Assembly (NCBI GenBank): GCA_028711445.1
Contig: JAQTSD010000001.1
Span: 58,596 to 94,566 of the forward strand
Reading direction: 5' to 3'
Origin: Candidatus Peribacteraceae bacterium
GTDB taxonomy: Bacteria; Patescibacteriota; Gracilibacteria; Peribacterales; Peribacteraceae
DNA: 35,971 nt
Part shown: positions 14,901 to 24,300 of the stretch, piece after piece
Layout: every line of letters starts with the position of its first letter
How positions within the stretch are numbered: the first letter of the stretch is position 1
Notes under the pieces: model-generated
What the model was told of the DNA's origin: nothing
Database searches by the model: none
Seen by the model: the letters and a program-made list of their open reading frames with translations, nothing else
Made by a program: the position numbers and the translations under genes

Positions 14901-17027
14901 CAACGGCGAGGCGAGGATGACTTTCCCTCCTGATTTCCGGATGAAATACGATCCGGAAAATTCTGCTTCCTGCTTCACCGTCAGTGTCTGTTCCTTCGGA
15001 CCGCTGAAGATGAGTGATCCTGATCCACCGCCCACCATATCCTCGATTTTGACATTGCCCTGCACATCGAAACCTCCTGCACCGAGTGTTCCGCTTGCGA
15101 GTGTCAGATTGCCAAGTGCCTTGAGAAGGCCCACGCCGTCAACGGTGAATTTCTCCTGCCCTTCCTTCTGGACGATCACGTGATTGAACTCGCGTACCGT
15201 TCCGAAATCGAGTGTCCGTGCAAAACCGCCGAAGATGACTGTTCCGCCATTGTGGTGGAAATCGCCACCGGAAAAGGTGACATCTCCGGCAAACGTAAGG
15301 GATCCGGACGGAGCCGTGAAGCTGCCGCCTGCAAGACTAAACGTGTTTTGGAAAATCATCGACCCCCGGCCGCCGCTTAGGATCCCCCCCAACATGCGCA
15401 AGTAGGAGTTCACGATGACAGTTGCATCGTAGATATTCACCTGTCCACCATCCATCTCCCACAGAGAGTTGAACGTGAGGGATCCGAGGAGCGCGCGGAC
15501 GGATCCGCCAATCATGGTAGTCATACCATTGAATGTGAGGTCACCCCCCTCGACGGAGAGCGTACCGTCAAGAAAATCCACCGACGAAGAGAATGTCGCA
15601 GCACCGCCCGTGAAACTCATGGATCCCTTCTCGAGACGAACAGGGGCCTCGAAAAGGATGGTGTTGCCGCTTCCCGATGCGATGAACTGACCACCGGAGA
15701 CGGCAAAGGGCGCCGTGGGGAAAAACTGCACATTGCCACTCTCGACAAGAAAGGTTCCATTAAGCAAACTGAACTCTCCGAGAATTTGCACAGCTTGCGA
15801 TCCGCTGTCCGATGCGCGAATGGTACTGCCGGGCGCATTGAACGACATGCGCGGTAGACTGCCTCCGCCCGCGAGTACGATGTCGCGCGGAGCAGTCCCT
15901 TCAACCCGGATGAGTGCCGTTCCCCCATCGAATTCTGCCGAATGATTGAGGCCTCCACGGACAGTCAGCGATCCGCCGTTAATGTAACCATCTGTGAGCG
16001 AAAGTGTATTGAGGACGACGAGATCGTTACCCGCCGCTATGTCGAGATTGCTGCCGTGCACTTTATTTACAATGAGATCGTAGAACGTGAGGGCGCCGCC
16101 AACGTCGATAATGTGCGACGTCCCGTCGAAACTCACCGTACCCTCGTTGCACTTGAAGGAACCTCCGGTTTGAATCCACGTGTGGCTCATGAGCAACATT
16201 GTCGGCGCGGAGAACACTCCCCCATTGATGGAAAACATACCAAGAAAATCGTTTGTCATTTTCACCGTCGCGTCTCCACCTTCGAATGTGCCGCCATCCA
16301 GCGTAAAATCACCTGCAAAAGTTACGAGCTTGCCCGCCCTGAAGAATCCACCTGTCTGACGGTAAAGATCTTCGACAGTGATCTCTCCTTCTCCCTGGAG
16401 CAGGGTTCCCGCAAGAGTGATATTTGCAGCCTTGAGAGGACCTGCAAGCTCAAGAGCACTCCCAACAGGCACGAAGAGTGTGTAAGGATCGTGAACCTCG
16501 ATGCTTGCAGCCTTCGGAGAGAAAATCGTATCGATATCCTGATTGGGAACGCCACCATTGCGTGCGGCAAGCGTGAGATCGGCACTCGTGACCGAATGCT
16601 GCTCGTCCGGACTCATGACGATCATCTTCTGCACGATGAGATTCATCGTGGAAAGATCGGCGGAAGCGGAGGCGACTGTCACGGCCTTCTCAGCCATCTC
16701 CTCGATGTAAATCGTGAGGATGGCGCTCTTGGGTAAAAGGGGTACCTGAAGAACAAAGCGACTGCTCGTGTCCGTGACGGACCGCACGGAAGTCGTCTCA
16801 CCCTGTACGCTCACCGCCACCTTGATCCCCTGCCCTGCGGGCGTGAGACCGTCTTCACGGTACACCATGCCGGAAATAATCGACCCCGTCTCCGTAGGAA
16901 GAAGCGCCCCGCTCTCGGTGATTCCCACATCCAAGACAGCAGCCGTAAAGGGATGCCAGACGAACGCCGCAGCGGTCAGGAACATGCCTGCTGCAAGGAT
17001 GCCGATCATGGCATGACGGTTTGCCAT
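11967..17027 (-). CDS. Giant exported DUF4215/CHRD protein, 1686 aa, C-terminal membrane anchor
   Basis: The product has a signal peptide (about 1-30) and a small beta domain (about 48-130). A long passenger-like region (about 180-900) is rich in GGxF / GxLTFxGxVxF strands, as in beta-helical surface proteins. From about 962 come five DUF4215 (Myxococcus Cys-rich type) repeats, CGDG...CDDGN...GDGCS. A CHRD domain (about 1198-1307, LLDGSQQIPP ... GGLYVNVPSSQFPQGEIRGQI) follows, then more DUF4215 units separated by Ser/Pro/Ala-rich linkers. A C-terminal hydrophobic helix ends in RLRKRK (about 1656-1686), a membrane anchor with positive-inside tail. Its ATG overlaps the stop of the upstream gene (TGATG), so translation is probably coupled. 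It is the last gene of a three-gene operon. The ligand is unknown. Confidence 0.9.
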   Translation of the reverse strand: MANRHAMIGILAAGMFLTAAAFVWHPFTAAVLDVGITESGALLPTETGSIISGMVYREDGLTPAGQGIKVAVSVQGETTSVRSVTDTSSRFVLQVPLLPKSAILTIYIEEMAEKAVTVASASADLSTMNLIVQKMIVMSPDEQHSVTSADLTLAARNGGVPNQDIDTIFSPKAASIEVHDPYTLFVPVGSALELAGPLKAANITLAGTLLQGEGEITVEDLYRQTGGFFRAGKLVTFAGDFTLDGGTFEGGDATVKMTNDFLGMFSINGGVFSAPTMLLMSHTWIQTGGSFKCNEGTVSFDGTSHIIDVGGALTFYDLIVNKVHGSNLDIAAGNDLVVLNTLSLTDGYINGGSLTVRGGLNHSAEFDGGTALIRVEGTAPRDIVLAGGGSLPRMSFNAPGSTIRASDSGSQAVQILGEFSLLNGTFLVESGNVQFFPTAPFAVSGGQFIASGSGNTILFEAPVRLEKGSMSFTGGAATFSSSVDFLDGTLSVEGGDLTFNGMTTMIGGSVRALLGSLTFNSLWEMDGGQVNIYDATVIVNSYLRMLGGILSGGRGSMIFQNTFSLAGGSFTAPSGSLTFAGDVTFSGGDFHHNGGTVIFGGFARTLDFGTVREFNHVIVQKEGQEKFTVDGVGLLKALGNLTLASGTLGAGGFDVQGNVKIEDMVGGGSGSLIFSGPKEQTLTVKQEAEFSGSYFIRKSGGKVILASPLELLMSGQEIRIRSGIFDTAGFTVKAEPPIARIVVEPKGTLRWTFADTVSTPVLEEGATVAYAPESGTGTIKDLPYTSLIIEGGPNALLSLPQKGLKIGGNFILRSGVFQMTGQEFIVGGNWIRDGGEFITGSGTVVLKGRVQELVGNNTFYNLKKRATRTDAPDTLVFGSGSAQRIENKLELAGTGCTFLRLRSTAKGMQWRVDMTGTSSLLSLDVRDARGEGADSIPCTTECVNRGNATNWTFKNQKCTFVATDCGNGVQEAGEDCDDGNLRTGDGCSPLCKAEEGFTCSGNVCRAVCGDSQIIGKETCDDGNKSPNDGCSSSCVQEDGYICEGEPSICKTVCGDGQASGKEECDDGNAVSSDGCSASCMIENGFICSKEQPSTCTSKCGDGLVATIEECDDGNETDGDGCSSSCMLELGYGCSGEPSHCSIVCGDSVINGRETCDDGNGFGGDGCSAACTVETGFVCTASPSVCAPLCGVGRFSEAECADGRHYQVLLDGSQQIPPADTARSARILLRLNADATIAYTIMNGLMNNDEIAVYVGEVGETGPLRFTLSAAGGVTEPLAEELVKALQAGGLYVNVPSSQFPQGEIRGQIIPVTKTARSPFAPTSAVGSEEAPSTSGVGEISAEGVQLPSEAVTEQAAAVCGNGIAEAGEECDDGDQDGTNDCLPTCQKPWCGDGYIREGTEQCEPPGMQVPDRSDASLMRQCGEDCMYANVIRNEKAEETPQGFLYKGGAIGPPKDFTPVARTSSAPSVTQPTVPAGGVPAVVVPPASTASVAPQQGSSTSVSVPASVPATAQASSRSAVSASPTTKSVSSSSMAPPESAASSAPAQPVYVPKKPLCGDGVIDTGEECDDGNVRNGDGCSASCHLIPVLLFSVPDVPSLLDMTTKPTITVPAKSIGIQAPTGSLPVIILETQPASLKLLPSLLALTLPVHGSASHDSPSAMAIVTAMAMAVTFVSVRLRKRKGPENI

Positions 17028-20000
17028 CAGGGAGTGGAAGTGGTTACAGGTGCACTTGTATCACAACGGTACGCTCGTTGCGCGCGCGTCGACGCCGGAA
17101 CGGACGCACACTCGGGGCCTTGCGACTCCGTCACGCGTGCGATCAACTTCCGACCATCGAGTGCGAGCACGAAGGCATCCGGCTTCAAGCCGGGGACGAA
17201 GCGGCCTTCCGCATCCGTCACTATGATAGTCACATGCGCAGTAGTATCGATGCTGCTCAAATAATTCCTGCGATCCATCTGCACCATGACTGTAAATGGC
17301 TTGGATCCGTCAGCTTCAGTGGCGAAATCTTGCGGCGGTCGATGGGAAAGACCAGGAACAGGGTCTTCTTCGTGAAGCGGACTCAATCCATAGAGTGAGG
17401 TGAAGTGTGTTTCGACGAGCGTGACGACACCGCATGGATTCGTTACTTTCAGCTTGAGCGGGTGCTTCCCTTCCGTCACCGAAGCGATGTCAATGTTGGC
17501 TTCGTAGCGACCGGCACAGAGCGTGCAACTCTTCGTACAAAGCAGATTGGCTTCGATGTTGTAGAGACAAGAACCACCTGCGCAGTCGTCGTTTGTCCTG
17601 CAGGCGCGCCGTTGATCACCCGAACAGTAACTGCCATTGTCACACTGTTCACGTCCCATCAAAAGCCCGTCTCCGCAAAACTCGAATCGGCACTGTGCGG
17701 AGCAATCATCTCCTGAGCGCGGGATGGACATACCGCCCTGCCCGCGACAGAGGAGTGAAGCTGCGCGATCCTTCCACGTTGCACCATCGTATCGACCGCC
17801 GACACACAGACCTCCGAAATCGCACTGTTCGTTGTCATCTTTGCGTCCGTTGCCGCAGTACGCGGTCTCCTCCTCCATGCGTGCGAATGGAATCGTTTCC
17901 TTCTCGACTGTTTCTTTCCCGCACAAGGGCAATTCCGTGAGCACACACTCGCTATAACCACTTCCCGGTGGCGGACAGAAGGTCGCACGCGGATCAGCGC
18001 TGCAAGGAGGCAACTGCCCGTACATCGTGTTTCCGTATTCGTCGACAACCTTCTCCGGCTCACACTCCTCACCGATCTTGTAAGAGATGATGCCGTCTCC
18101 GCAGAAGAGCTTCTTACACTGCTTCGAACACGGCATCAGTTCGTTTAAGTTCCCGAAATCACACTGCTCGCCGGTTTCCACGACACCATTTCCACAGACA
18201 GCCGACGGCTTCGGCGGCGTGATGGGGGCAGTCGGCGCAGCTGTTGCGGCAGATCCGCCCGCTGTTGCGGCAGCAGTACCGCCACCTCCACCCGCCGTAC
18301 GGAACAGACACATGTCCGTGCATGCCCCCGTTCCCGGCGGCTCACACTCTTCTGCTCCGGCGACAATTGAGTCGCCACAGCGCGTGGCACACGAGCTCGG
18401 CGTCCCGGAGCAGGTGAAGCCGCTTTCCACCGTGCAGGTGGCGGAGCACCCGTCATCAGCGGCCACATTGTTATCATCACAGGCTTCGGAACCCTTCAGC
18501 AATCCGTCTCCGCAGACGGGCGTACACGTACTTGGAGTTCCGTCACAGGCATAACCGCTCTCCACCATACAAGAAGCGGAGCAGCCATCTCCCGCTGTCA
18601 CATTATCATCATCGCATTCTTCCACGCCGTCTATGACGCCGTTGCCGCATGTTAACGTGCAAACACTCGGTTCACCTGCGCAGGAGTATCCGGTTTCGAC
18701 CGTACAGGTGGCGCTGCATCCGTCGCCCGCATCCGTATCACCATCGTCACATTCCTCGCTTCCCTCCAGCGCTCCGTTGCCGCATATCTCATCGGATGTA
18801 CATTCGCTGCCGCAGTAGAAGACCGGCGTTGAACTCCCGTGAACCGCATACCACTCGGTTCCGCTCACCTGGTACGCAAAGACGATTTCGTTTTCTGAGG
18901 AAACATCCGGCTCGATTGCAGAGTAGGTGGAATCAGCAAGCGAATAAATGATATTTGTGTCCGTATCACAGGAGAGTTTCGTATCTCCATCGATACGGCT
19001 GCACAACATACTACGTGATTTTAAGGTGGACGATTCGTACCATGCTACGACGTACTGATAGGTCGCATCATCGCTGACCGCGCGGATATGCACCATACTG
19101 GCACCATCGAGCTCAGAGACTGCTTGCTCAGGACTGAGGAGAGTGATATCCGTTCCACTCACCGCCCCGATGTATGAGAACACACTGCTACCTATATTAC
19201 TAATGATTGCCAGCCTCTCCCCCTCGTAGGCAACGCTCACGGAAAGCGCCGCTTCACTCGCGCTTGCCTCCGTGCCGTAGGTGATCTCATTCCCCGAGAC
19301 ATTCCCGGTGAACCTCCAGAGGAGCGCATCGTTCATGTTGGCTGCAATCACGGCAAACTGCGTCGATGAGATGACCGCCGCATCAGCATCGATTATATTG
19401 CCTTCAGAAAACTGCGCCGCGCTGCCGAGCACGATGGTGTTATCCGGCTGGATATCTCCGATTCTCGAAAAGAGATAAAGCGTAGCTTGTCCATAGAGAA
19501 TGACCACTTTCGACGTGGAGAGAGATTCGAGAGAAAAGATGGATGATGTAGGACCGAGGGAAACCGCGGTAGCCCCGGTCACGGTATTGCCGCTGATCGT
19601 GAGAACCTGGAGCCAGGTCTTCACGACCCCATCCACCATGCTGTACGCAATCACCACTTTGTTGGCATCGACTTTGACGGCCTGCAGCCCCTGGCTAGTC
19701 GTCGTAGTCGCCTGAATCGTATTGGCCGATGCGAAGGTGATGGAGTGGCCGCTCACCGTCCCCACGGCAGCCTTCAGAGTGGTTGTTCCATCTTCCTCCC
19801 ACACGGCGAGGACATGCGAAGAATCGATCCAAACAAGTTCCGGTACGTTACCACCGTCGGCATCCGCGAAGAGGGCCGCCGGGCAACCGTCCACGCAACT
19901 GTAGCCGGACTCGATAGTACATGTCCCGTCGCAGCCGTCTCCTGCAACCAGATTGCCGTCATCACAGTCTTCCCCCGCATCCATGTACCCGTCGCCGCAG

Positions 20001-21349
20001 GTGATGCTCACGCATATGGAGCGGCAGTAGTGAATCGGATCTGCGTTGCCGACGAGGGCGTTCCACGTCCCCGCACCTTCGGTGTGCGCGAAGACGAAGT
20101 CATTCGTTCCGTAAACGTCCGGTTCGGCGATGGAGACACCCACGAGGTCGGTGAGAGAATAGGTGACCTTGGTGTCCGGACTGTCACAGTTGAGCTGCGT
20201 ATCGCTATTGACGCGGAAGCACATTGCGCTGCGTGCGCTGTCGGCACTCGCGTCGTACCACGATAACAGGTATTCATAGGATACATTGCTATTAATCGTC
20301 CGGATGTGCAGAGCAGAGACATTTTGGGCGCCGGTGATCATCGTGGCATCACCGAGAGTGATATCCGTTCCGCTCACGGTTCCGATGCGCGACCACACCT
20401 CGATGAGATAGTAGACAAACGCGATGTAGCCCGACTCGACCGCAACGGAGACTTGCATTGCCGACACCCCCGAATTCAGTGTCGTTGTTGCTCCGTAGGT
20501 GATGACATTACCGCTCACATTTCCTGTAGCCGCAAGGATCTCATTACCCATCAAGCTGTTGCCGATGACGACAAATTGAGTGGCGGAAATAACCGCGAGA
20601 TCTCCTGTATCAAACATCGAGCTCGCCTCCCAACGAACCGGCGTCCCCAAGACGATGGATTTGTCCGGCTGGATATCACCGATGACGGAGTACACCCAAC
20701 CAACCGAATCCTTGTACATGCCGACCACTTTGGTCGTGGAGAGCGCTTCGAGTGCGAACAATTCATGCGGGTTAATGAGGATTATCTGTGCGGGTGCCTC
20801 AGTCGTTACGGTGTTACCACTTATCGTCAACACCCGCATGACCACAGTCACACTGTCTTCGTACGTAACGAAGAGAACCACTCTGTCCGTGTCAACCTTC
20901 ACCGCCTGAAGTCCGGGCAATGAATCATTCACTGATCCAAGACTATTGACCGCAGCGAATGTGATCGTGTCTCCGCTCACGGTCCCCACGACAGCTTTCA
21001 GCGTATTCGTACCGGTTTCCTGGTACAAGGCGAGAACCCGCGTGGCATCGAGCCACAAGAGACGCGGATTGTTACTGATCGTGTCAGTAAATGCCGTACC
21101 GGGGCAGCCTTCCGTACAGGAGTAACCGGATTCCACGGTACAAGTAGCTGAGCAGCCGTCGCCGCCCGTGGTATTTCCATCATCGCATGCTTCCCCCGTT
21201 TCGATCTCTCCGTTCCCACAGGTTGCTGCCTGCACCGGTTCAATCCACGAAAACTTCCACTCCTGCAAACGCATGCCCAATACGAGCGTTGCCATGAGGC
21301 AGAGCGTTCCCGTGAAGATGGCCGGATAGGGGCTGTATGCTTGTTTCAT
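17027..21349 (-). CDS. Giant exported DUF4215 protein with two propeller-like domains, 1440 aa
   Basis: An N-terminal hydrophobic segment (about 9-27) serves as signal or anchor. Two units follow, each made of one DUF4215 repeat (about 42 and 449) and about 360 residues of repeated strands (VLALYQETGTNTLKAVVGTVSG; LQAVKVDTDRVVLF; VVGMYKD...IGDIQPDKSIVLG), probably a beta-propeller. Three tandem DUF4215 repeats (about 854-1010), a Gly/Ala/Pro linker, and a large Cys-rich region (about 1050-1300) follow. The Ig-like C-terminus (VTIIVTDAEGRFVPGLKPDAFVLALDGRK) recalls the region next to VWFA domains. There is no C-terminal anchor. It is the middle gene of the operon, 12 bp after its paralog. Confidence 0.9.
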   Translation of the reverse strand: MKQAYSPYPAIFTGTLCLMATLVLGMRLQEWKFSWIEPVQAATCGNGEIETGEACDDGNTTGGDGCSATCTVESGYSCTEGCPGTAFTDTISNNPRLLWLDATRVLALYQETGTNTLKAVVGTVSGDTITFAAVNSLGSVNDSLPGLQAVKVDTDRVVLFVTYEDSVTVVMRVLTISGNTVTTEAPAQIILINPHELFALEALSTTKVVGMYKDSVGWVYSVIGDIQPDKSIVLGTPVRWEASSMFDTGDLAVISATQFVVIGNSLMGNEILAATGNVSGNVITYGATTTLNSGVSAMQVSVAVESGYIAFVYYLIEVWSRIGTVSGTDITLGDATMITGAQNVSALHIRTINSNVSYEYLLSWYDASADSARSAMCFRVNSDTQLNCDSPDTKVTYSLTDLVGVSIAEPDVYGTNDFVFAHTEGAGTWNALVGNADPIHYCRSICVSITCGDGYMDAGEDCDDGNLVAGDGCDGTCTIESGYSCVDGCPAALFADADGGNVPELVWIDSSHVLAVWEEDGTTTLKAAVGTVSGHSITFASANTIQATTTTSQGLQAVKVDANKVVIAYSMVDGVVKTWLQVLTISGNTVTGATAVSLGPTSSIFSLESLSTSKVVILYGQATLYLFSRIGDIQPDNTIVLGSAAQFSEGNIIDADAAVISSTQFAVIAANMNDALLWRFTGNVSGNEITYGTEASASEAALSVSVAYEGERLAIISNIGSSVFSYIGAVSGTDITLLSPEQAVSELDGASMVHIRAVSDDATYQYVVAWYESSTLKSRSMLCSRIDGDTKLSCDTDTNIIYSLADSTYSAIEPDVSSENEIVFAYQVSGTEWYAVHGSSTPVFYCGSECTSDEICGNGALEGSEECDDGDTDAGDGCSATCTVETGYSCAGEPSVCTLTCGNGVIDGVEECDDDNVTAGDGCSASCMVESGYACDGTPSTCTPVCGDGLLKGSEACDDNNVAADDGCSATCTVESGFTCSGTPSSCATRCGDSIVAGAEECEPPGTGACTDMCLFRTAGGGGGTAAATAGGSAATAAPTAPITPPKPSAVCGNGVVETGEQCDFGNLNELMPCSKQCKKLFCGDGIISYKIGEECEPEKVVDEYGNTMYGQLPPCSADPRATFCPPPGSGYSECVLTELPLCGKETVEKETIPFARMEEETAYCGNGRKDDNEQCDFGGLCVGGRYDGATWKDRAASLLCRGQGGMSIPRSGDDCSAQCRFEFCGDGLLMGREQCDNGSYCSGDQRRACRTNDDCAGGSCLYNIEANLLCTKSCTLCAGRYEANIDIASVTEGKHPLKLKVTNPCGVVTLVETHFTSLYGLSPLHEEDPVPGLSHRPPQDFATEADGSKPFTVMVQMDRRNYLSSIDTTAHVTIIVTDAEGRFVPGLKPDAFVLALDGRKLIARVTESQGPECASVPASTRAQRAYRCDTSAPVTTSTP

Positions 21350-21361
21350 GAGATCAATGCA

Positions 21362-24300
21362 TCAAGGAGCAGGAGGAGAGCAGAGGTACTGCCGTTGCAG
21401 ACGGACAGCACCATCGGCATTCGTGCAATCGATTGATTTGGTCTCCGCGACGGAAACTCCTACAGCCTTGCGCCCGTCGAGTGCGAGAACGAAAGAGTCG
21501 GCGGTGAGTCCCGGCACGTAGTGTCCATCTGCATCCGTCACGATGAGCGTCACGCGGGCTCGCGTATCCATCCCCTTCGCATATTTTTTCTTGTCCACTG
21601 TCATCGAGACTCTGAAAGGTTGCATACCATTCACGAAGGAGGAGAGTTCCTTCGGCGGCCGGGAAGCGAGTCCGGGGATCGGGTCTCCTTCACGCGAGAT
21701 CGCCGAGATGCCGATGATGAGGGAGAAGTGCGCCTCCGCTAGCGTGGAGATATCGCATGGATTCGTCACTTTGACCTTCAGGGTATGATCGCCTTCCGGA
21801 AGCGCCGACAGATCGATCATTGCGTCGTACCGTCCGGCGCACAGCATGCAGCTCTTCGTACACGCAGGATTTACTTCGGTATTGTAGAGGCACGTTCCAC
21901 CGTCGCAGTCTGCACTCGTTCTGCATGCGCGGCTGTGATCCTCCGCGCAGACGCTTCCGTTGTCGCACTGCTCATCTGAGAGAAGGAATCCGTCGCCGCA
22001 GAACTCGAAACGACACTGGGAGGTACATCCATCACCCGAGCGAGATACGGTCATCCCGCCCTGCCCGCGACAGAGCAGCGCCGCCGAACGGTCGCGCCAG
22101 AGCGCGCCGTCGTAGCGCCCACCGACGCAGAGGCCACCGAAGTCACATTGCTCCGCGTCATCCTTGCGACCGTTGCCGCAGAAAGCTTGTTCTTCGAAGC
22201 TGGCAAAAGGAATCTCCATTCCCTTTTCCTTGCCTTCGGTTTTGCACGCAGGAATGGATGTAAGAACACATTCCTTGTAGGCACTGCCCGGCGGGGCGCA
22301 GAAAGTCGCCTGCGGATCTTCGCTGCAGGAAGGTAGCGGCCGATACATCGTCTCGCCATACTCCGTGTAGGATTCTGGTTCGCACTCTTCGCCGATCTTG
22401 TAGGAGATCTCTCCGTCCCCGCAGAAGAGCTTCTTGCACTTGCTCGAGCACGGGAGCAATTCGTTCAGGTTCCCTTCGTCACATTCCTCGAGCGGATCGA
22501 GAATACCGTTGCCACAAAGAATGACCTGCTTGGCAGGCGTTGCGGTTCCCGCCGCCGCACCAGCATCCTGCTTCTGCTGGTTCTGCGCCGCCGTATCTCC
22601 GGTTGTCGCCGCTCCACCGCCACCTCCCGCCGTACGGAACAGACACATGTCCGTGCACGTCGCCGATCCCGGCGGGTCGCACTCTTCCGCCCCGGCGACG
22701 ATGGAATCCCCACATCGCGTGGTACACGAGCTCGGCGTCCCCGTACAGGTGAAGCCCCTCTCGACGGTACAGGTCGCGGAGCAGCCGTCACCGGCGGTCA
22801 CGTTATCATCATCGCAGGCCTCCGCACCATCGAGCGTTCCATTGCCGCACAAGAAAGAGCAAACACTCGGTTCGCCTGCGCAGGAATAGCCACTCTCGAC
22901 CGTACAGGTGGCGCTGCAGCCGTCACCGGCGGTCACGTTACTGTCATCGCAAGCTTCGGAACCGACGATGAGTCCGTCGCCGCACACTACCGTGCACACA
23001 CTCGGTTCACCTGCACAGGAGTATCCGGTTTCGACCGTACAGGTGGCGCTGCATCCGTCGCCCGCATCCGTATCGCCGTCATCGCACTCTTCCGCTCCTT
23101 CGACCGCTCCATCACCGCAAGTTTCAGCTGGAGTAGCGAGCGTTATCTCCGCATGGTGCGTGAAGTAGACGAACTCCTCCGTGTTCAGTATATCGAGAAC
23201 GCGGAAGCAGTAATCTCCTGCTGTAGCAGCGTCTGTGACATGTATACTATACTCAATTTCCGTACCGGAATATCCTTCGCCGAGACCGGTGTAACGTGTA
23301 ATGTTCGTCGTTTCGTACGCTGTGCCATTGAGAAATGCGTTGGGAGGAGTGAGCAGTGAGCTCGTTATCTCCTGCTCATCATTGGTAATTTTTGCGGAAT
23401 CCACCATCTCAAACGCCTCCGTTGTTGCGATACCCGGATTGGGAACCGTTGTCCACGAAGATACCGCACCGCACGTCGTCACCTTGGAGGCGTAGTGGAT
23501 CTGGAAGGCTCCCGGTGATTCCATCGCCGCTCCCCCGATATTCCATACCCCTAAGCGCAAGCGATACTGCTGACCAGCCGTGAGTACTCCATCGGCAGGC
23601 GTGTCTTCCGCGGCGACCCACCCGCCGGACGTATTCAGATCGGTCGAGTCATCTCGCCAGCGATAGTGCATCTGCCCTTCCATTCCTCCCGGCATCCCCA
23701 CCACATTCCAGCGCGGATACCGCGTATAGGTATCAAGCGATTCCAACGTGTTGCCATCGATAAGGCGGAAGCAGTATTGCGCAATCGGGAGCATCGCCTC
23801 TCCCTGAATGCTGTACTCAATTTCCGTGTACCCATCCGCACCAATCGGACCGATGGAACCGCCGTTGTTCGCCGTATCCATACCTCTTCCGTTCACAAAC
23901 GTATAGCTTTCGCCGTTGGTGAGCTGAGATGCTGTGAGTGCCTGGCTCGTGGGATCGATGTGCGTCGAGTCTTTCATGTAGAAGGTGCCCTCCGTCTCCA
24001 CATCGGGTACCGCAGCCCAATCGTCGACGTCCGTGCACGTACCATTAGAGGTCGTACCGAATTGCAACACGTATTCCTTCGCCGCACTCTGAGCAGCACC
24101 CGTATTCGCCACTTCGATACGCAGTCTCCTCGGCGCGTAGCCGCTGATCACCGGGATATCCTCATCCGCCACACCCCACCCCCCCACCGCGTTCAGATCG
24201 GTCGTATCGTCCCGCCACTGATAGTGCAGCTGGTTCAAAATCGGAGTCGTGGGTGTGCATGTAGAGCGACAATAGTGGACAGGATCGGCATTGCCGACGA